From Chryseobacterium lacus (GTDB lineage: Bacteria; Bacteroidota; Bacteroidia; Flavobacteriales; Weeksellaceae): a stretch of 64,000 nucleotides of DNA. The DNA lies in contig NZ_QPIE01000005.1 in NCBI RefSeq assembly GCF_003336205.1, positions 216,462 through 280,461 on the forward strand. The letters run 5' to 3'. Of this stretch, positions 18,181 through 26,448 are shown piece by piece. Numbering within the stretch: position 1 is the first letter of the stretch; every line of letters begins with the position of its first letter. The notes beneath the pieces are model-generated. The model saw only the letters and a program-made list of their open reading frames with translations, was not told the DNA's origin and searched no databases. Position numbers and translations under genes: made by a program.

Positions 18181-19602
18181 ATGCACATCAATTTAATTCA
18201 AAATAAAAATTACAGACTTTTCAAAATTATTTCTGAAACAGCCTTCCTGCATGGACAGTCCGTCTATATCATCGGCGGCTATGTTCGGGATTTATTAATG
18301 AAAAGAGCCACACCTTCAGATATTGATTTTGTGACCGAAGGTTCAGGAATTGAACTCGCCCAAAATATTGCCAAAACTCTCAGTCCAACACTGAAAGTTT
18401 CCATTTTCAAAACCTATGGCACAGCGATGTTTCGTTACCATGATCTGGAACTGGAATTTGTCGGAGCGCGAAAAGAAAGTTATTCCGAAGAAAGCAGAAA
18501 TCCTGAAGTAGAATCGGGAACATTGCGAGAAGATCAACTTCGTCGGGATTTCACCATAAATGCGATGGCCATTTCTTTGAATAAAGAAAATTTCGGAATG
18601 TTGGTAGATCCTTTTGAAGGAAAACAAGATCTCGAAAATAAAATCCTCAGAACTCCATTGGAACCTCATCAAACGTATTCCGACGATCCGTTGCGAATGA
18701 TGCGCGCCATCCGGTTTGCCACTACATTGAATTTTCGTGTTGATGAACCTTCGCTGGCTGCCATTCGACAGGAAGCCGGCCGTATTAAAATTGTTTCCAT
18801 GGAGCGGATTATGGTGGAATTTAACAAAATAATGCTTTCGCAAAAACCATCATCAGGTTTAAAACTGATGGAACAAACCGGCCTTTTAAAACTGATTATT
18901 CCTGAACTTACTGCATTGAAAGGCATTGAAGAAGTGGAAGGGCAAACGCATAAAGACAATTTTTATCACACCTTGGAAGTGGTGGATAATATTTCTCTTC
19001 ATACGGAAAACCTCTGGCTTCGCTGGGCTGCATTGCTTCACGACATTGGAAAAGCTCCAACCAAGAAATTTGCAGAAGGAACAGGCTGGACTTTTCACGG
19101 GCACGAATTTTTAGGTTCCAAAATGGTAAAAAATCTCTTTCAACGGCTGAAACTTCCTTTGGGCCAGGATATGAAATATGTACAGAAATTGGTGAAACTT
19201 TCTTCACGGCCAATTGCGCTCGTTACAGATGATGCATCAGATTCCGCATTGAGACGTTTGCTGTATGATGCCGGAGAAGATCTGGAAGATTTGTTTACAC
19301 TTTGTAAAGCAGATATTACCACGAAAAACGCGAAAAAACAGCAACATTTTAAGAAGAATTTTGATTATGTGGCTGCCAAAATTAAAGAAGTAGAAGCCAA
19401 AGATCATATCCGTAATTTTCAACCGCCTATTTCCGGTGAAGAATTGATGGAACTTTTCGGACTGAAACCTGGACGTGAAATTGGTGTTTTGAAAGAAAGT
19501 GTAAAAGAAGCAATTTTGGAAGGAAAGATTTCTAATAGCAAGGAAGAAGCTTTGCATTTTGTCCTTTCCGAAGCTAGAAAATTGGGCCTTTCTCCCGCTT
19601 GA
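18181..19602 (+). CDS. cca: CCA tRNA nucleotidyltransferase with HD domain
   Basis: Adds or repairs the 3' CCA of tRNAs. 473 residues. Class II nucleotidyltransferase head: YIIGGYVRDLLMKR, then SDIDFVTEG with the catalytic Asp pair, LREDQLRRDFTINAMA, and the Asp-rich DDPLRMMRAIRFATTL. An HD domain follows (WAALLHDIGKAPTK), often a phosphohydrolase in bacterial Cca. The tRNA-Phe gene at 47157-47229 encodes no CCA, so the organism needs this activity. Confidence 0.95.
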   Translation: MHINLIQNKNYRLFKIISETAFLHGQSVYIIGGYVRDLLMKRATPSDIDFVTEGSGIELAQNIAKTLSPTLKVSIFKTYGTAMFRYHDLELEFVGARKESYSEESRNPEVESGTLREDQLRRDFTINAMAISLNKENFGMLVDPFEGKQDLENKILRTPLEPHQTYSDDPLRMMRAIRFATTLNFRVDEPSLAAIRQEAGRIKIVSMERIMVEFNKIMLSQKPSSGLKLMEQTGLLKLIIPELTALKGIEEVEGQTHKDNFYHTLEVVDNISLHTENLWLRWAALLHDIGKAPTKKFAEGTGWTFHGHEFLGSKMVKNLFQRLKLPLGQDMKYVQKLVKLSSRPIALVTDDASDSALRRLLYDAGEDLEDLFTLCKADITTKNAKKQQHFKKNFDYVAAKIKEVEAKDHIRNFQPPISGEELMELFGLKPGREIGVLKESVKEAILEGKISNSKEEALHFVLSEARKLGLSPA

Positions 19603-19663
19603 TCTGTTTTTATTTTAAGAATTATTTAACCTTTATCTTAGGAAGATTCTGTCATAATTTGCT

Positions 19664-19671
19664 TATTTTTG
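19664..19671 (+). promoter_or_regulatory. tpx -7 promoter box
   Basis: TATTTTTG, a perfect TAnnTTTG, 16 nt before the tpx start codon. Confidence 0.55.
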
Positions 19672-19687
19672 ATAAAAATAAAATAGT

Positions 19688-20185
19688 ATGGCACATATTA
19701 AATTACACGGTAATGACGTTCAAACCGTAGGAAATCTTCCTGAAGTAGGAAGCTCGATCAAAGATTTTGCATTGGTAGACACCGATCTGAATGTGAAAAC
19801 AAAAGACGATTTTAAAGGGAAAAAGAAAATATTCAGCATTTTCCCAAGCGTAGATACCGGCGTTTGTGCTGCTGCAGCCAGAAAGTTTAATGAAAAAGCG
19901 GCGGATCTGCCGGATACAGTAGTGATTAATGTTTCCAAAGATCTTCCGTTTGCACTCAAGAGATTTTGTGCTGCCGAAGGTTTGGATCATGTGGAAACAC
20001 TTTCCGATTTCAGAGGAACTTTTGGAGATGATTTCGGTGTCGGCATCAGCGACAGCCCGATGAAAGGGCTTCTCAGCCGTGCGATTATTGTAACAGATGA
20101 GGAAGGAAAAGTGCTTTACACAGAGCAGGTTCCGGAAATTACTGAAGAACCCGATTACGATGCTGCTTTACAAGCTTTGAAATAA
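19688..20185 (+). CDS. tpx: Thiol peroxidase
   Basis: Atypical 2-Cys peroxiredoxin that reduces hydrogen peroxide and alkyl hydroperoxides with thioredoxin. 165 residues, normal length. The peroxidatic Cys is in FPSVDTGVCAAAARKFN and the resolving Cys in LKRFCAAEGLDHVETLSDF; both are present. It is a cytoplasmic or periplasmic antioxidant depending on the species; no signal peptide is seen here. It is monocistronic, with its own promoter and terminator. Confidence 0.96.
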   Translation: MAHIKLHGNDVQTVGNLPEVGSSIKDFALVDTDLNVKTKDDFKGKKKIFSIFPSVDTGVCAAAARKFNEKAADLPDTVVINVSKDLPFALKRFCAAEGLDHVETLSDFRGTFGDDFGVGISDSPMKGLLSRAIIVTDEEGKVLYTEQVPEITEEPDYDAALQALK

Positions 20186-20210
20186 TAAAACTAGAAATTT
20201 ATAAATTAAA

Positions 20211-20238
20211 AAAGCGCAATTGAGTTTGCGTTTTTTTG
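20211..20238 (+). terminator. Intrinsic terminator of tpx
   Basis: CGCAA and TTGCG form a short stem around TTGAGT, followed by seven T. Confidence 0.65.
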
Positions 20239-20248
20239 ATTTTGAAAA

Positions 20249-21466
20249 ATGAAACGCTCAGGATCTGCAAACCTACCGCTCCATTATGGATATGTTCCAC
20301 AATGGTTGTACGAACGGATGTCCAAACTCGGAATTTCCATTGTCGAGGTAATTCTGGCAGATTATGGTAAAAATGAAATCATCAGAAGGATGAGTGATCC
20401 TTTCTGGTTTCAGAGTCTGGGTGCAGTGATGGGAATGGATTGGCATTCTTCGGGGGTCACCACTTCGGTGATGGGTGCGTTAAAACGAGCCATCAATCCG
20501 CATTCGCGTGAACTCGGAATTTATATTGCCGGTGGAAAAGGAAAATTTTCCCTGGAAACGCCTTCCGAACTTTTAAAAATTGCAGAAACAACCGGCCTCA
20601 ACGGATCAGAATTGGTTCGCGCCAGTAAATTATCAGCAAAAGTGGATAATACGGCCATTCAGGATGGTTATCAATTGTACACCCACAATTTTATGGTGAA
20701 CGATGAAGGAAATTGGGCAGTGATCCAACAGGGGATGAATGTTAAAAGTAAAACAGCGCGTCGGTACCATTGGCATTCTGAAAATATTAAAAGTTTTGTC
20801 GAAGAGCCTCACACAGGGATTTGTGGAATTCATCAGGGAATTATTCTGGATCTTACTGCAAAATCTGCCAGCCAAAACAGAAACGGCATTCTGAATATTT
20901 CCCATGAAAGTCCGGAAGCAATGATGAAGGAAGTTTCACTCATTCTCCCTGCTCATCATGATATCCGTGCATCTGATTTGAACTTGAAAAGACTGGGCGC
21001 CACTTTGGCTATGACTCGCGAAATGCAGCCGGAAAATTTTGAAGAACTGCTGTTGTTAAAAGGGGTCGGGCCACGAACGATGCAAAGTCTGGCGTTGGTT
21101 TCGGAAGTGATTCACGGTGCACCGTCAAGATTTCAGGATCCTGCGAGATTTTCCTTTGCTCATGGCGGAAAAGACGGGCATCCGTTTCCCGTTCCTACCA
21201 AAATATATGATGAAACGATCGAAATTCTGAGATCAGGAATTCAAAAATCTAAATTGGAACATTCTGAGAAACTGCTGGCCATCAAGAAACTTCATGAAAT
21301 CAATGTACGATTAGAGGAAAATTTTGAACCCGATTTTGATGTTCAGGATGTCATTGAAGAAGAACGAAAAAACTCGTGGAAGTACGGAGGAAAAACAGTT
21401 TTCGGAGATGCAAAACCACCGAGAAATCTTCCCCGGAACGGCGGTATTCAGCTGTCTCTTTTCTGA
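20249..21466 (+). CDS. DUF763 domain-containing protein
   Basis: 405 residues. The start GSANLPLHYGYVPQWLYERM and the motif SSGVTTSVMGALKRAI, together with LYTHNFMVNDEGNWAVIQQG and LLLKGVGPRTMQSLALVSEV, identify the DUF763 family, found in archaea and scattered bacteria. The GVGPRT stretch looks like a helix-hairpin-helix DNA-binding element, so a DNA-related role is possible. No function is established. It starts right after the tpx terminator. Confidence 0.9.
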   Translation: MKRSGSANLPLHYGYVPQWLYERMSKLGISIVEVILADYGKNEIIRRMSDPFWFQSLGAVMGMDWHSSGVTTSVMGALKRAINPHSRELGIYIAGGKGKFSLETPSELLKIAETTGLNGSELVRASKLSAKVDNTAIQDGYQLYTHNFMVNDEGNWAVIQQGMNVKSKTARRYHWHSENIKSFVEEPHTGICGIHQGIILDLTAKSASQNRNGILNISHESPEAMMKEVSLILPAHHDIRASDLNLKRLGATLAMTREMQPENFEELLLLKGVGPRTMQSLALVSEVIHGAPSRFQDPARFSFAHGGKDGHPFPVPTKIYDETIEILRSGIQKSKLEHSEKLLAIKKLHEINVRLEENFEPDFDVQDVIEEERKNSWKYGGKTVFGDAKPPRNLPRNGGIQLSLF

Positions 21467-21549
21467 ATCGTAAAAAACAGAGCCTTAGATTGATATATTT
21501 TTTTTAAATTTAATCGCCGAATTATCATTCAACAACCAAATTATAAACT

Positions 21550-21978
21550 ATGAAACTAAACCCTTACCTTAATTTTAACGGTAACGCCGAAGAAGCCATG
21601 ACTTTTTATAAAAAAGTTTTCGGGGTAGATTTTGCCGGCAATGGCATGATGAAAATGGGCGATTTACCTGATGCGGATAAAATTCCTGCTGAGCTTCACG
21701 ACCGTGTGATGCATGTTTCGTTGCCTTTGGGCGATGAATTTCTGATGGCGTCGGATACCATGCCGGGAATGGGTTTTGCTTACCAACAAGGAAATAACAG
21801 CTATATTTGCATTTCCCCGGACACCAAAGATGAAGCAGACCGCCTTTTTCAGGAACTCTCTGAAGGTGGAAAGGTAGAAATGCCGATGTCACAGGAATTT
21901 TACGGTTACTTCGGAAGTTTTACAGATCGGTTTGGCACACCTTGGATGATTCATTTTGAAGAAAATTCAACGTTTTAA
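21550..21978 (+). CDS. VOC family protein, PhnB-like
   Basis: 142 residues of the glyoxalase/bleomycin-resistance/dioxygenase (VOC) superfamily, PhnB-type. Typical parts are LNPYLNFNGNAEEAMTFYKK at the start, FLMASDTMP, and FGTPWMIHFEE at the end. These proteins often bind metal and small ligands, but PhnB-like members have no agreed function. It begins a run with three START-domain proteins (6-bp gap to the next), so they may form one operon. Confidence 0.88.
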   Translation: MKLNPYLNFNGNAEEAMTFYKKVFGVDFAGNGMMKMGDLPDADKIPAELHDRVMHVSLPLGDEFLMASDTMPGMGFAYQQGNNSYICISPDTKDEADRLFQELSEGGKVEMPMSQEFYGYFGSFTDRFGTPWMIHFEENSTF

Positions 21979-21984
21979 ACAATT

Positions 21985-22407
21985 ATGGAAAATATTATAC
22001 TCAATACCACCATTTTGAAACCTGTACACGAAGTATGGGAATATTATACGCAACCTGAACATATTAAAAAGTGGAATATTACCAATGAAAATTGGGTTTG
22101 TCCGAGAGCAGAAAATGACCTTCGGACCGGAGGAAGATTTAATTACAGAATGGAAACAAAAGACGGTAGTTATGGGTTCGATTATGCAGGAACTTTTGAT
22201 GAAGTCATTCCTCAGCAAAAACTCAGTTATACGCTTGATGACGGCAGAAAAGCAGAAGTAATTTTCAATAAAGTGGATGAAACAACTACCGAAGTTTTTC
22301 TGGATATAGAAGCGGAAACCAAAAATCCTGTGGAAATGCAGAAAAATGGTCTCGATAAAATTCTTCATAGTTTCGAATTGTATTCTGAAAATCAAAACAG
22401 TAAATAA
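21985..22407 (+). CDS. SRPBCC (START-like) domain protein, first of three in tandem
   Basis: 140 residues, the AHSA1/activator-of-HSP90-like branch of the SRPBCC fold, which forms a hydrophobic pocket for ligands. Seen: TTILKPVHEVWEYYTQPEHI, KKWNITNENWVCPRAENDLR, GGRFNYRMETKDGSYGFDY, LSYTLDDGRKAEVIF. It is clearly a paralogue of the next gene, sharing the W..C.RA.N.LR.GG.F.YRME.KDGS.G.D pattern. Ligand unknown. Confidence 0.87.
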   Translation: MENIILNTTILKPVHEVWEYYTQPEHIKKWNITNENWVCPRAENDLRTGGRFNYRMETKDGSYGFDYAGTFDEVIPQQKLSYTLDDGRKAEVIFNKVDETTTEVFLDIEAETKNPVEMQKNGLDKILHSFELYSENQNSK

Positions 22408-22442
22408 TTATTTGATTTTCAGGTAGTCTAAAAATATATAAA

Positions 22443-22859
22443 ATGGAAACAGTAAAATCAGAAATACGGCTGCTCGCACCTGTAGAAAAAGTATGGACTT
22501 ATTTCTCGGAACCTCACCACGTTCAGAAATGGTTTTTTGCTATCAAAGATTGGCGGTGTGCCAGAGCATTGAATGAACTCCGAGCAGGAGGGAATTTCAG
22601 CTACCGAATGGAAAACAAAGATGGCAGTCATGGTTATGATTTTGTAGGCACCATCGATTCGGTAATTCCCATGGAAAAAATCTTATCAACTTTGGATGAC
22701 GGCAGAAACTTGGAATTTCATTTCGAAAAAAAAGACGATACCACCACACATTTCATCATGTTTTTTGATCCGGAAACGAAAAATACCCGCGAATCGCAGA
22801 AACGTTTCTGGGATATTGTGCTTTCCAATTTTGAAAAATATGTAGAAAACTCACGATAA
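22443..22859 (+). CDS. SRPBCC (START-like) domain protein, second of three in tandem
   Basis: 138 residues, closely related to the gene just upstream (WRCARALNELRAGGNFSYRM, NKDGSHGYDFVG, LSTLDDGRNLEFHF). The pair probably arose by tandem duplication. AHSA1-like SRPBCC fold, ligand and role unknown. The same strand and short gaps suggest one transcript with the VOC gene. Confidence 0.86.
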   Translation: METVKSEIRLLAPVEKVWTYFSEPHHVQKWFFAIKDWRCARALNELRAGGNFSYRMENKDGSHGYDFVGTIDSVIPMEKILSTLDDGRNLEFHFEKKDDTTTHFIMFFDPETKNTRESQKRFWDIVLSNFEKYVENSR

Positions 22860-22896
22860 TGTCAATTTATCAATCTTAACTTAAAACTTATTTAAA

Positions 22897-23340
22897 ATGG
22901 CTACCATATCATACGAAATAGAAATTGCTGCTCCGGCAGAAAAAATATGGAACATTCTATGGGATAAAAGTTCATATAGCCAGTGGACGCGTTTTTTTTC
23001 CGAAGGTTCGCAGTACACGTCTGATTGGAAAGTTGGAGGCAGAACTCTTTTCTTAGATAGCAGCGGAAAAAATGGAATGATTTCCACCATCGATAGCTTG
23101 AATGAACCCTACGAAGTAGTCTTTCAGCATATTGGATTTCTTGAGAATGGCGAAGAAGTTTTCAATACCCGGGAGATTGCAGAGTGGAGCGGCGCTCATG
23201 AGAAATATTTTCTCACAGAATTTCACGGATATACCAAGTTGGCAGGTGAATTACAAACCACTCCGGAATATGAGGAACCTATGTTAGAAGGTTTCGAAAA
23301 AGGTTTTGCAGTTGTAAAAGAACTTGCGGAACAGGCATAA
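22897..23340 (+). CDS. SRPBCC (START-like) domain protein, third of three in tandem
   Basis: 147 residues with the same fold but more distant from the two paralogues upstream: EIEIAAPAEKIWNILWDKSS, WKVGGRTLFLDSSGKNGM, and a C-terminal helix GFEKGFAVVKELAEQ. It ends the run; a strong terminator follows. Ligand unknown. Confidence 0.84.
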   Translation: MATISYEIEIAAPAEKIWNILWDKSSYSQWTRFFSEGSQYTSDWKVGGRTLFLDSSGKNGMISTIDSLNEPYEVVFQHIGFLENGEEVFNTREIAEWSGAHEKYFLTEFHGYTKLAGELQTTPEYEEPMLEGFEKGFAVVKELAEQA

Positions 23341-23363
23341 GCATTTCAACCAAAAAAGACTAC

Positions 23364-23390
23364 AGGAAGGCAAGCGCTTTCCTTTTTTTT
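23364..23390 (+). terminator. Intrinsic terminator after the START-domain genes
   Basis: AGGAAGGC and GCTTTCCT form an 8-bp stem with an AAGC loop and an eight-T run. Confidence 0.8.
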
Positions 23391-23502
23391 GTCGTTGAAA
23401 TCCCCGATTTTTAGAAAGAAAATGTGAAAAATTCCCGATATTTGCAAATGATGAATCACCCAAAGGAGATAGTTCCCCTTTTTTAAATTTCAAAATTAAA
23501 GA

Positions 23503-25905
23503 ATGAAAATTTCAAACAGCTGGCTGAAAGATTATCTGAAAACTGACCTGAAATCCGAAAAAATCGGAGAATACCTTACCGATATCGGACTGGAAGTAGA
23601 AGGTATTGAAAAATATGAAACCATAAAAGGCGGGCTGGAAGGCATCATTGTAGGAAAAATTCTTACTTGTGAACAGCATCCCAATGCGGATAAACTAAAA
23701 AAAACCACCGTAGATACAGGAAACGGAATCATTCTGAACATCATTTGCGGCGCACCCAATGTAGCTGCAGGACAAACGGTACCTGTGGCGACAGTCGGCA
23801 CGAAAATCTACAGCAAGGACGGAAGTTTTTTCGAAATAAAAGAAGCAAAAATTCGTGGTGAGCAATCTCAGGGAATGATTTGTTCCGAAGATGAACTCGG
23901 GCTGAGCGATCATGCAGACGGTATTATGGTTTTGGAAGAAAGTATTTTTACAGTCGGAACTCCTTTGTTAGATTATTTTGAAATCGTTCAGGATGATGTT
24001 TTTGAAATCGGGCTCACTCCCAATAGAACCGATGCGATGTCCCATTACGGTGTAGCACGAGACCTGAATGCCTTCATGTCAACCCATGGAATTTCCTGTG
24101 ATTTTGAGAAAATTAAAGCTAAAGACTTGCGTTTTGAAGGAAATTCAGAATTTACTATTGAAGTAGAAGACAGTGGATTGTGTCCCCGATATGTGGGAGC
24201 TGTCATTCAGGATGTTCAGATAAAAGAATCGCCTGCCTGGCTACAGAATCGTCTGAAAGCGATTGGTTTGGCACCCGTGAACAATGTGGTTGATATTACC
24301 AATTTTATTCTTCATGGATTAGGGCAACCATTGCATGCTTTTGATGCGGATAAAATATCAGGAAATAAAGTTAAAATCGGACTCAGCAAAGCCGGAGAAA
24401 AATTTAAAACACTCGACGGGACAGAACGTACCTTGAATGGTTCTGAACTGATGATAAAAGACGGAGATAATTCACCGCTCTGTATTGCAGGCGTTTTCGG
24501 TGGTGCACATTCCGGAGTTTCAGAAACTACAAAAAATATTTTTCTGGAAAGCGCTTATTTCAATCCTGTTTCAGTACGTAAAACAGCTAAACTTCACGGA
24601 TTAAGTACCGATGCTTCATTCCGTTTTGAAAGAGGGGTTGATCCAAATATCGCCAAAACAGCCATCACGCATGCCATTGAACTGATCACTAAAATCACCG
24701 GCGGAAAGCTGGCTGAACCATTGCTGGAACATTATCCTAATAAAATAGAAGATCATTACATTATTCTTCGTTTTTCAAAAATAGAACAGATTCTTGGAAC
24801 AAAAATTCATATTGAAACTGTCAAAAGCATTCTGAAATCGCTAGAAATTACTGTATTAAATACGATTGCGAACGGACTTGAAATTTCGGTTCCGGCATAT
24901 CGAGCAGATGTCACCCGCGAAATTGATGTCATTGAGGAAATCCTGAGAATTTATGGATATAATAAAATTGAATCTCAGCACAAAATGGCTTTTACTCCTG
25001 TGAAATTAACGCCTGAAGATCAGGATGAACTTGAAAATTCATGGGCGAGAACGCTTCAGGGAAATGGTTTTTTTGAAGTGATGAATAATTCACTGACCTC
25101 ATTGGCGGATCCTACCGATGCTGTGAAACTTCTGAATCCGCTGAGCAGCGATCTTGCTTTTATGAGAACTTCAATGCTGGAAGGCCTCTTGGAAAATGCG
25201 GCTTATAATATCAATCGGAAATCACCGGATTTGAAGTTTTTTGAACTGGGTAAAATTTATCATAAAAAGGAAAATTATCTGGAGAGAAAACAATTGGCAT
25301 TGCTGATTACCGGTAGAGAAAAAGCGGAAAACTGGCTTCAGCCAAAATCTTCTACAGATTTCTATTATCTGAAAGGTTATGTAAAACTGCTTCTGGACAG
25401 ATTGGGAATTAAAATTGAAGAAAATGCGCTTGAAGATTCCCGATTTTCAGATGCGCTTGAAATGTCTTCTGAAGGCAAAACCATTGCAAAAATGGGTAAA
25501 GTTTCAAAGAAACTGGCACAGCATTTCGATGTGGATCAGGATTGTTTCTATGCAGAAATCGAGCTGGAAACGGCACAGAAACTTCGTGCAAAAGGAAATT
25601 TTAAATTCAAAGAGATTCCGAAATTCAACAAACTCAGGAGAGATCTGGCGTTGTTGGTGGATAAGGAAATCAGTTATTCGGCTTTGCGAAGTGCAGCCCG
25701 AAAGAACCCGTCGCCATATCTGAAATCAGTTCAGCTTTTCGATGTGTATGAAGGCGAAAAACTTCCTGTAGGAAAGAAATCGTATGCCATGAGTTTTGAA
25801 CTACTGAATGAAGAAAAGACCCTTGGGGAAAAAGAAATTTCTGAAGTAATGAATTCGCTTATTCACCAGTTCCAAAAGGAATTTGGTGCAGAACTTCGCG
25901 GATAA
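23503..25905 (+). CDS. pheT: Phenylalanine--tRNA ligase beta subunit
   Basis: Works with PheS as an alpha2-beta2 enzyme that charges tRNA-Phe. 800 residues, full length. Domains in order: N-terminal B1 domain (NSWLKDYLKTDLKSEKIGEY), the tRNA-binding domain near 40-150 (HPNADKLKKTTVDTG), the B3/B4 editing domain (PRYVGAVIQDV, NNVVDITNFILHGLGQPLHA), B5 (IDVIEEILRIYGYNKI), the catalytic-like core, and a C-terminal FDX-ACB anticodon-binding domain (RRDLALLVDKEISYSAL). pheS is not adjacent, as is usual in Bacteroidota. The matching tRNA-Phe is at 47157-47229. Confidence 0.97.
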   Translation: MKISNSWLKDYLKTDLKSEKIGEYLTDIGLEVEGIEKYETIKGGLEGIIVGKILTCEQHPNADKLKKTTVDTGNGIILNIICGAPNVAAGQTVPVATVGTKIYSKDGSFFEIKEAKIRGEQSQGMICSEDELGLSDHADGIMVLEESIFTVGTPLLDYFEIVQDDVFEIGLTPNRTDAMSHYGVARDLNAFMSTHGISCDFEKIKAKDLRFEGNSEFTIEVEDSGLCPRYVGAVIQDVQIKESPAWLQNRLKAIGLAPVNNVVDITNFILHGLGQPLHAFDADKISGNKVKIGLSKAGEKFKTLDGTERTLNGSELMIKDGDNSPLCIAGVFGGAHSGVSETTKNIFLESAYFNPVSVRKTAKLHGLSTDASFRFERGVDPNIAKTAITHAIELITKITGGKLAEPLLEHYPNKIEDHYIILRFSKIEQILGTKIHIETVKSILKSLEITVLNTIANGLEISVPAYRADVTREIDVIEEILRIYGYNKIESQHKMAFTPVKLTPEDQDELENSWARTLQGNGFFEVMNNSLTSLADPTDAVKLLNPLSSDLAFMRTSMLEGLLENAAYNINRKSPDLKFFELGKIYHKKENYLERKQLALLITGREKAENWLQPKSSTDFYYLKGYVKLLLDRLGIKIEENALEDSRFSDALEMSSEGKTIAKMGKVSKKLAQHFDVDQDCFYAEIELETAQKLRAKGNFKFKEIPKFNKLRRDLALLVDKEISYSALRSAARKNPSPYLKSVQLFDVYEGEKLPVGKKSYAMSFELLNEEKTLGEKEISEVMNSLIHQFQKEFGAELRG

Positions 25906-25971
25906 AGTTGCGATGATCGAAATATTGTCTTCAGTTCATCGTTTTTAAACAAAGTTTAAATTATTAAAAAA

Positions 25972-26361
25972 ATGAAAAAATATATTTTTGCCGCTATGGC
26001 TTCTGCCGTTTTGTATTCCTGTGGAGCAGTAAGCACTCAAAATCAACCTGTTCTGGCTAATACACAATGGCAACTTTCGGATCAGGTAAAAGGAAATCAG
26101 CCAACTCTTGTTTTTGAAAACACAAGGGTGAGCGGTAACGGTGGTTGCAACAATTATTTCGGTGATCTTCAGGCAGATCCCGCAACGGGGAGTTTTTCTG
26201 TTAAAGGCATCGGAGCAACCAAAAAAATGTGTGAAAATATAGCAGGAGAAACCACTTATTTCAATATGCTTCCTAAAGCAAACCGTTATAGAATCTCAGG
26301 ATCTACACTCGAATTGTATCAGAATGATCTCTTGCTGCTGAAATTCAGTAAAATAAAATAA
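25972..26361 (+). CDS. META domain-containing lipoprotein
   Basis: 129 residues with a lipoprotein signal (lipobox LYSC, Cys at about 17). The mature part is one META domain: TQWQLSDQVKG, GNGGCNNYFGDLQ, GIGATKKMCEN and a final LLLKFSKIK, as in HslJ-type heat-shock/antibiotic-related lipoproteins. Precise function unknown. It is followed by a bidirectional terminator. Confidence 0.87.
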   Translation: MKKYIFAAMASAVLYSCGAVSTQNQPVLANTQWQLSDQVKGNQPTLVFENTRVSGNGGCNNYFGDLQADPATGSFSVKGIGATKKMCENIAGETTYFNMLPKANRYRISGSTLELYQNDLLLLKFSKIK

Positions 26362-26400
26362 TGTCTAAAAGGTTTTTCCTTCTTTTAACCTAAACAAAAA

Positions 26401-26432
26401 CGCTCCAATTCATTTTGGAGCGCCATTTTTTC
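26401..26432. terminator. Bidirectional terminator between the META gene and fadE
   Basis: CGCTCCAA and TTGGAGCG form a perfect 8-bp stem with a 6-nt loop. T runs occur downstream on both strands, so it can stop the convergent META gene and the beta-oxidation operon. Confidence 0.85.
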
Positions 26433-26448
26433 TATTTTTTTTGGTTGC

